From contig DASVQY010000018.1 in the NCBI GenBank assembly GCA_036388895.1, positions 1-64,000 on the forward strand: 64,000 nt of DNA, given 5' to 3'. Below, one piece after another: positions 59,468-64,000 of the stretch; position 1 is the stretch's first letter, and each line of letters opens with the position of its first letter. Position numbers and translations under genes: made by a program. Under the pieces are notes generated by a model, which worked only from the letters and a program-made list of their open reading frames with translations, was not told the DNA's origin and made no database searches. This DNA is from SXVE01 sp036388895. Its GTDB lineage: Bacteria; Acidobacteriota; Blastocatellia; Pyrinomonadales; Pyrinomonadaceae.

Positions 59468-60253
59468 TTAAGTTTTTCTCAACCGCCAGATCATAAACAG
59501 AACGGAAGCGGCGGCAACAATTAAACTGATAATCTGCGAAGTCGAAAGTCCGGTCAGAGAGGTCAAACCGAAAAGATTTCCGCGCGGATCGTCCCGGAAA
59601 AACTCGATTGTAAAGCGAACGATGGCGTAAATGATTCCGTAAGCGATCAATACCTGTCCGTCGAAGCGTTTTTTGCGATGAATTAATACCAAAACCGCGA
59701 AAACGATCAGCATCGTAATTGATTCGTAAAGCTGCGTCGGATGCAGAAAAAGATCGCTGCCGTCGGCTTTATAAATCGGGACGCCGGTGTACTCGTGCGC
59801 GTGTTCGGTAAAATGAACGCCTAAAGCCGAATCGGTCGGTTTTCCCCAGCAGCATCCGGCGGCAAAACAACCTTGCCGCCCGAAAACCTGTCCGAGCGCG
59901 ACGGCTGGCGCGAACGCGTCGGCAACCTTCCAGAAATTCAGCTTGTAATAACGAACCAGAAAAACGACCGTGAAAAATCCGCCTAAAAGTCCGCCGTAAA
60001 AAACGCCGCCCGAACGCAGAAAATCCAGCGAGAAAATCTGCACGTTTTCTTCGGTGAAAAACATTAAAAGTTTCGAGCCGAGCAACGCGCCGATCAGCGT
60101 CCAAAGTCCCAGATCGTAAATCCGCTCGCGGGGCAAACCATCGCGCGCCGCCAGACGCGACGCCGCGAAAAGCGCGAGCATCATTCCGGCGGCTAAAAGA
60201 ACGCCGTATGTATTTATGGGAAAATCGCCGATGCGGAAAAGTTCTGGATACAT
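59468..60253 (-). CDS. lgt: Prolipoprotein diacylglyceryl transferase Lgt
   Basis: A 261-residue integral membrane enzyme that transfers diacylglyceryl to the cysteine of the lipobox, the first step of lipoprotein maturation. The signature SGGVFYGGLLGG (81-92) precedes Arg126 in GRQGCFAAGCCWGKPT. About seven helices are visible. Some families have His in place of Tyr in the FYGG motif. It lies two genes away from LspA, with a GNAT gene between. Confidence 0.93.
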   Translation of the reverse strand: MYPELFRIGDFPINTYGVLLAAGMMLALFAASRLAARDGLPRERIYDLGLWTLIGALLGSKLLMFFTEENVQIFSLDFLRSGGVFYGGLLGGFFTVVFLVRYYKLNFWKVADAFAPAVALGQVFGRQGCFAAGCCWGKPTDSALGVHFTEHAHEYTGVPIYKADGSDLFLHPTQLYESITMLIVFAVLVLIHRKKRFDGQVLIAYGIIYAIVRFTIEFFRDDPRGNLFGLTSLTGLSTSQIISLIVAAASVLFMIWRLRKT

Positions 60254-60291
60254 CTTTTGATTTTGGACTTTAGATTGCCGATTTCGGGTTT
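60254..60291. repeat. AATCTAAAGTCCAAAATC word array across the end of the GNAT gene
   Basis: The minus strand reads AACCCGAAATCGGCAATC and then AAAGTCCAAAATCAAAAG. It overlaps the last codons of the GNAT gene and ends at the lgt start codon, and encodes NPKSAI at the C-terminus. Confidence 0.55.
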
Positions 60292-60740
60292 GCGTTGTTA
60301 TTTATCGCGAGGCGCATAATTATTTCGCCGTATTCGTTGTTTTCGCCGGTTCGCTCGAATCCGGCATTTCGATAAAGCGTCTCAGCGCCATCGTTTCCCG
60401 GAACGAAGCTCAAATAAATCTCGCGGCAGTCTTTAATCTGCTTTACCGCTTCGATAATTTCTGAAAGTGCCGCTTTGCCGTAGCCTTTGCCTTGAAAACG
60501 CTCATCAATCATCAAACGCACGAGGTAATAACGGTCATCGTTGGTGTCCAGACCGAACATTGTAAAGCCGACCATTTCATCGCCGGCGTAAACGGCGCGA
60601 ATGTTCATCGTCGGGTAAATTTTCGACTGCGCGATGGACATTACGTTCGGCGCGACGAAGTTTTGCTGCGCGTCAGCGACCTTTAAATTGACGCACTCGC
60701 GGAAATTTTCCGGCGTGATTTCGCGTAATGAAACATTCAT
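60270..60740 (-). CDS. GNAT N-acetyltransferase between lspA and lgt
   Basis: A 156-residue acetyltransferase. The fold signature is DDRYYLVRLMIDERFQGKGYGKAALSEIIEAVKQ with the A motif QGKGYGKA; YLSFVPGNDGAETLYRNAGFERTGE closes the fold. It resembles the spermidine acetyltransferase-type (PaiA/BltD) branch. Its ATG overlaps the stop of lspA by 4 bp (ATGA), so it is translationally coupled. The neighbourhood hints at a role in lipoprotein or peptide N-acetylation, but that is only positional. Confidence 0.82.
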   Translation of the reverse strand: MNVSLREITPENFRECVNLKVADAQQNFVAPNVMSIAQSKIYPTMNIRAVYAGDEMVGFTMFGLDTNDDRYYLVRLMIDERFQGKGYGKAALSEIIEAVKQIKDCREIYLSFVPGNDGAETLYRNAGFERTGENNEYGEIIMRLAINNNANPKSAI

Positions 60741-61255
60741 TTTTCCTGTGTTTTTTTGTTATCGGCTTCTTTTTTCTTCGACAGAAACATATCGAGAATA
60801 AGCAGTCCGGCACCGATGCAAACTGCCATATCAGCGACATTAAATGTCGGGTAATGCCACGAACCGAATTGAACGTCAATAAAATCAATGACGAAACCAA
60901 GACGCACACGATCAACGACGTTGCCGATGATGCCGGCTAAAAGCAGCGCGAGCGCGCCTAAAACCCGATCATCCGAACGCGGCGTTTTCCAGAAAAAATA
61001 TAAAACGAGAGTCGCCGCGATAAAAGCCACGATTGACAAGCCCCAGCGCCCCGTATCGCCATGATCATCGAGCATACTAAAAGCGACGCCGGGGTTTTGC
61101 GCGTACGCGAAATTCAGAAAATTCGGGATCACGGAGACATCGTCGCCGAATCGTAAACGCCGAACAGCCCACGCCTTTGTCGTCTGGTCAATCATAAAAA
61201 CAGCGCCAGCCGCGACCAGATACCCTAATTTCCAGAAAAAATCTTTTTTATTCAC
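60737..61255 (-). CDS. lspA: Lipoprotein signal peptidase LspA
   Basis: A 172-residue aspartyl protease of the inner membrane that removes the signal peptide after diacylglyceryl modification. The catalytic aspartates are Asp115 (GNVVDRVRLGFVIDFID) and Asp142 (FNVADMAVCIGAG). There are about four membrane helices. The C-terminus is basic and hydrophilic. GTG start. In many bacteria lspA follows ileS, and ileS is upstream here too. Confidence 0.95.
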   Translation of the reverse strand: MNKKDFFWKLGYLVAAGAVFMIDQTTKAWAVRRLRFGDDVSVIPNFLNFAYAQNPGVAFSMLDDHGDTGRWGLSIVAFIAATLVLYFFWKTPRSDDRVLGALALLLAGIIGNVVDRVRLGFVIDFIDVQFGSWHYPTFNVADMAVCIGAGLLILDMFLSKKKEADNKKTQEK

Positions 61256-61283
61256 AACTTAAAGTTTAGTGGAAACAACCGAA

Positions 61284-61345
61284 AAAATAAACAGGATAGA
61301 CAAAACTCACAGAGTATACGAATGTAGTTCTATCCTGTTTATTTT
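61284..61345. repeat. Intergenic inverted word-repeat (AAACAGGATA family)
   Basis: AAAATAAACAGGATA (61284-61298) is perfectly complementary to TATCCTGTTTATTTT (61331-61345). It lies in the gap between ileS and lspA. Confidence 0.85.
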
Positions 61346-61398
61346 ACTCATTTCGTTAAATTTTACAGAATAATCGCTGACTGCAAAGAAAACGATTA

Positions 61399-64000
61399 CT
61401 ATGCTGCCGCACTGCGCTCAATTTGCCCCAAAGCTGCCGCGCATCTTTCGCAGACGGTCGGATATTTTTCGTATTCACCGACGTGAACCGAATAATTCCA
61501 GCAACGCTCGCATTTTTCGCCGTCGGCTTTCCGAATTTCGACCGCAAAAGCATCGCCCTCGTGAACTTCAACTTGCGAAACGATGAAAATATAACGCAAA
61601 TCTTCGTAAAAAGGCAGCAAAAATCTCGTCGTTTCTTTGTCCGTCGTCAAAACCACTTTTGCTTCCAGACTCGAACCGATGCGTTTTTCGTTGCGCGCTT
61701 GTTCGAGTGCCTTTAAAACTTCGTCACGAATTGAAAACACGCGTTCCCAATCAGCTAAAAGCTGCGAATTATCAGCGCCTGAAACCTTCGGAAACTCAGC
61801 TAAATGCACCGACGCGAATCGCTGATTCGGCAGATTTTCGTACGCTTCGTCAGCCGTAAAAGCGAGAATCGGCGCGAGCAGACGGCAAAGTTTGTCGGAG
61901 ATTTCATAAAGAGCCGTTTGCGCCGAACGCCGCTCCAGACTTTTCGGCGCGTAGATGTACAGACGGTCTTTGATGATGTCGAAATACCGCGCCGAAAGCG
62001 TTACGGTGACAAAATTATAAAGCGTTTGATAAACGGCTTGATAATCGAAATTTTCAAAGCCGGCAATGACTTTCGCCGTCACTTCGTCGAGATTCGCCAG
62101 CGCCCAGCGGTCAATTTCGAGCAGATTTTCAATCTCGCCGGCTTCCGCGCCGTGAGAATATTGCAAAAGCGGATTCTTCACGGCGTCCGCGTCGGGGTCG
62201 AACCCGTCGAGATTTCCAAGCGCGTAACGCAGAGTGTTTCTGAATTTGCGGTAAGCGTCAACGATGCGCGATAAAATCTCGTCGGAACAGCGAATGTCCT
62301 GCGTGTAATCAACCGCCGCCGCCCAAAGCCGCAGAATTTCCGCGCCGGATTTGCCGACGACTTCGTTCGGCGAAATCGCGTTTCCGGTTGATTTGTGCAT
62401 CTGCTTGCCTTCGCCGTCAACGACCCATCCGTGCGTGATAACGGTCTTATACGGCGCGGTGTCGTGCGCCGCGAGCCCACACATCAAAGAAGAATTGAAC
62501 CAGCCGCGATACTGGTCGCCGCCTTCGAGATAAACGTCAGCCGGAAACTGCAAATTGTCGCGCGTTTCCAAAACCGCGACGCAGCTCGAACCGGAATCGA
62601 ACCAAACGTCTAAAATATCGGTTTCTTTGCGAAAATCCGCGCTGTTGCATTTAGGGCAAACAAAATCTTCGGGCAACAATTCGCTTTCCGGTCGCGCGTA
62701 CCACGCATCGGAAGTTTCGCGCGCGAAAATATCAGCGACGTGATTGATGATTTTCGGGTCGGCAATCGGCTCGTCGCACGCCTGACAGTAAAAAACCGGA
62801 ATCGGAACGCCCCACGAACGCTGGCGCGAAACGCACCAGTCCGGGCGACCTTTGATCATATTCGACATTCGACCTTCGCCCCAAGCAGGATGCCATTTAA
62901 CCTGTCCGACTTCCTCTAAAGCGTTTTCGCGCAGCGATGTCTGCTCGCCGGTTTCGGCTTCCGCGTCCATCGAAATAAACCACTGTGGCGTGGCGCGAAA
63001 AACCACCGGATTTTTGCATCGCCAGCAATGCGGGTAACGATGCTCGTAATTTTCCGAAAACAAAAGCGAGCCGTTTTCCTTCATCAATTCGACGATTCGC
63101 GGATTCGCTTTGAAAATGTTTTCGCCGCCGAAATATTCGACTTCGGGAAAATATCTTCCGGCATTGTCAACCGGACAATAAATTTCCAAACCGTATTGTT
63201 TCCCGATCACAAAGTCGTCGTGCCCGTGTCCCGGCGCTGTGTGAACGAGTCCGGTTCCGGCTTTGCTCGTTTCTTTTTTGTCGCGCGCTTCGGACACGTC
63301 GATTTCCGTTTCCGCGTCCGCTTCTCCGCCGAGCGTTACGTGCTCGCCGTTCATTATCAAAGATTCGCGGTCGAGCCACGGATGTTTCGCCCGCATCCGG
63401 TCGAGCTTCGAGCCTTTGAATTTAGCCAAGATGCGCGGCAAATGCCGTTCGCCGTTTTCGTCCGGCGCGCTGAGGCAGCACTTGACGAAAACGAAACCGA
63501 TCAGCTCCGAAGCGACGATTAAAACTTCATCGCCGGCTTCGACCGCCGCGTATTCGTAATCCGGGTGAACCGCAATTCCGAGATTCGCCGGAATCGTCCA
63601 CGGCGTCGTCGTCCAGATGACGAGCGAAACCCGTCTGCCCGCAAGATTCTCGTCCAACTCCGCCGGATCGGTCATAAGCGGAAATTTAACGTAAATCGAA
63701 GGCGAAGTATGCAGTTTGTATTCGACTTCGGCTTCCGCTAGAGCCGTCTGGTCGTGAATGCACCAGTAAACCGGGCGCAAGCCTTTGTAAACGTAGCCGC
63801 GTTCGAGAAACGTGCCGAAAAGCCGCGCCGTTTCCGATTCGTATTCGTTCGACATCGTTAAATACGGATTATCCCACTCGCCCAAAATTCCAAGCCGCGA
63901 AAAATCCCGCGTTTGTCCGTCCATCGCTTTTGAAGCGTGTTCGCGGCAGATTTTGCGAAACGTGGCGACCGGCAAATCGTTTTTATTTTTGCCTTTTTCG
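61399..64000 (-). CDS. ileS: Isoleucyl-tRNA synthetase, partial
   Basis: 866 residues are visible; the start lies beyond the right edge of the window. The core has RLGILGEWDNPYLTM, PVYWCIHDQTALAEAEVEY (class Ia, CP1 editing), LVIWTTTPWTIPANLG, and the KMSKS-equivalent KQMHKSTGN. The C-terminal zinc-binding part has CERCWNYSVHVGEYEKYPTVCERCAAAL, as in bacterial type 1 IleS. It charges tRNA-Ile. LspA follows downstream in the same direction. Confidence 0.95.
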   Translation of the reverse strand, partial: EKGKNKNDLPVATFRKICREHASKAMDGQTRDFSRLGILGEWDNPYLTMSNEYESETARLFGTFLERGYVYKGLRPVYWCIHDQTALAEAEVEYKLHTSPSIYVKFPLMTDPAELDENLAGRRVSLVIWTTTPWTIPANLGIAVHPDYEYAAVEAGDEVLIVASELIGFVFVKCCLSAPDENGERHLPRILAKFKGSKLDRMRAKHPWLDRESLIMNGEHVTLGGEADAETEIDVSEARDKKETSKAGTGLVHTAPGHGHDDFVIGKQYGLEIYCPVDNAGRYFPEVEYFGGENIFKANPRIVELMKENGSLLFSENYEHRYPHCWRCKNPVVFRATPQWFISMDAEAETGEQTSLRENALEEVGQVKWHPAWGEGRMSNMIKGRPDWCVSRQRSWGVPIPVFYCQACDEPIADPKIINHVADIFARETSDAWYARPESELLPEDFVCPKCNSADFRKETDILDVWFDSGSSCVAVLETRDNLQFPADVYLEGGDQYRGWFNSSLMCGLAAHDTAPYKTVITHGWVVDGEGKQMHKSTGNAISPNEVVGKSGAEILRLWAAAVDYTQDIRCSDEILSRIVDAYRKFRNTLRYALGNLDGFDPDADAVKNPLLQYSHGAEAGEIENLLEIDRWALANLDEVTAKVIAGFENFDYQAVYQTLYNFVTVTLSARYFDIIKDRLYIYAPKSLERRSAQTALYEISDKLCRLLAPILAFTADEAYENLPNQRFASVHLAEFPKVSGADNSQLLADWERVFSIRDEVLKALEQARNEKRIGSSLEAKVVLTTDKETTRFLLPFYEDLRYIFIVSQVEVHEGDAFAVEIRKADGEKCERCWNYSVHVGEYEKYPTVCERCAAALGQIERSAAA

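Overview
The window looks like chromosomal DNA of a Gram-negative, didermic heterotroph. The best guess is an Acidobacteriota of class Blastocatellia (Pyrinomonadaceae-like). This is inferred from the FG-GAP/VCBS tail at the left edge, the beta-helix surface protein with a C-terminal carboxypeptidase-regulatory-like domain, LpxK (lipid A), the many lipoproteins and the general gene complement. It has not been tested by phylogeny. Genes are closely packed, mostly in short operons, and no insertion sequence, prophage or CRISPR array was seen.

Layout. 0-10 kb: end of an FG-GAP protein, a PNPOx-like flavoprotein, NAD-isocitrate dehydrogenase, PPK2, glycine oxidase ThiO, a TlpA-like lipid-side thioredoxin, a methyltransferase, GDPD, a beta-helix protein, then a 0.8-kb non-coding stretch with two promoter/terminator pairs. 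10-20 kb: threonine synthase; a TesA-like esterase divergent from a YbbA/YbbP-type ABC exporter (the arrangement known from E. coli tesA-ybbA-ybbP); a large unknown protein; RdgB; tRNA-Pro(TGG); HU; a small unknown protein; YqeY. 20-25 kb: the heat-shock operon hrcA-grpE-dnaK-dnaJ on the minus strand. 25-40 kb: SprT-like protein, lipoprotein, dienoyl-CoA-reductase-like SDR, trpE-trpG-trpD followed by lpxK, an AI-2E-type permease with a 47-residue membrane peptide, and a GT-C glycosyltransferase. 40-55 kb: methyltransferases, acetyltransferases, an S51 peptidase, an AMIN-like lipoprotein, a DsbA-family selenoprotein, DUF72, an atypical response regulator, pirin, a NUDIX-MBL fusion, a sensor/hybrid-kinase pair, a DUF1501 Tat protein and a 2OG-Fe(II) oxygenase. 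55-64 kb: GH92 mannosidase, RluD, Lgt, GNAT, LspA and IleS on the minus strand.

Two things stand out. (1) A DsbA/FrnE-family gene at 43567..44199 is interrupted by an in-frame TGA exactly where the nucleophilic cysteine of the CxxC motif belongs, followed at once by a SECIS-like hairpin. It reads as a selenoprotein with a U-P-F-C active site. (2) At least fifteen intergenic gaps are filled by inverted pairs of short-period (about 7-11 nt) degenerate word arrays. Each gap uses one of about a dozen word families, and the arms start at the upstream stop codon and end at the next gene. Units of the same families have also entered coding sequence: a lipoprotein signal peptide, the N-terminus of another lipoprotein, a loop of RluD, and the C-terminus of an acetyltransferase.
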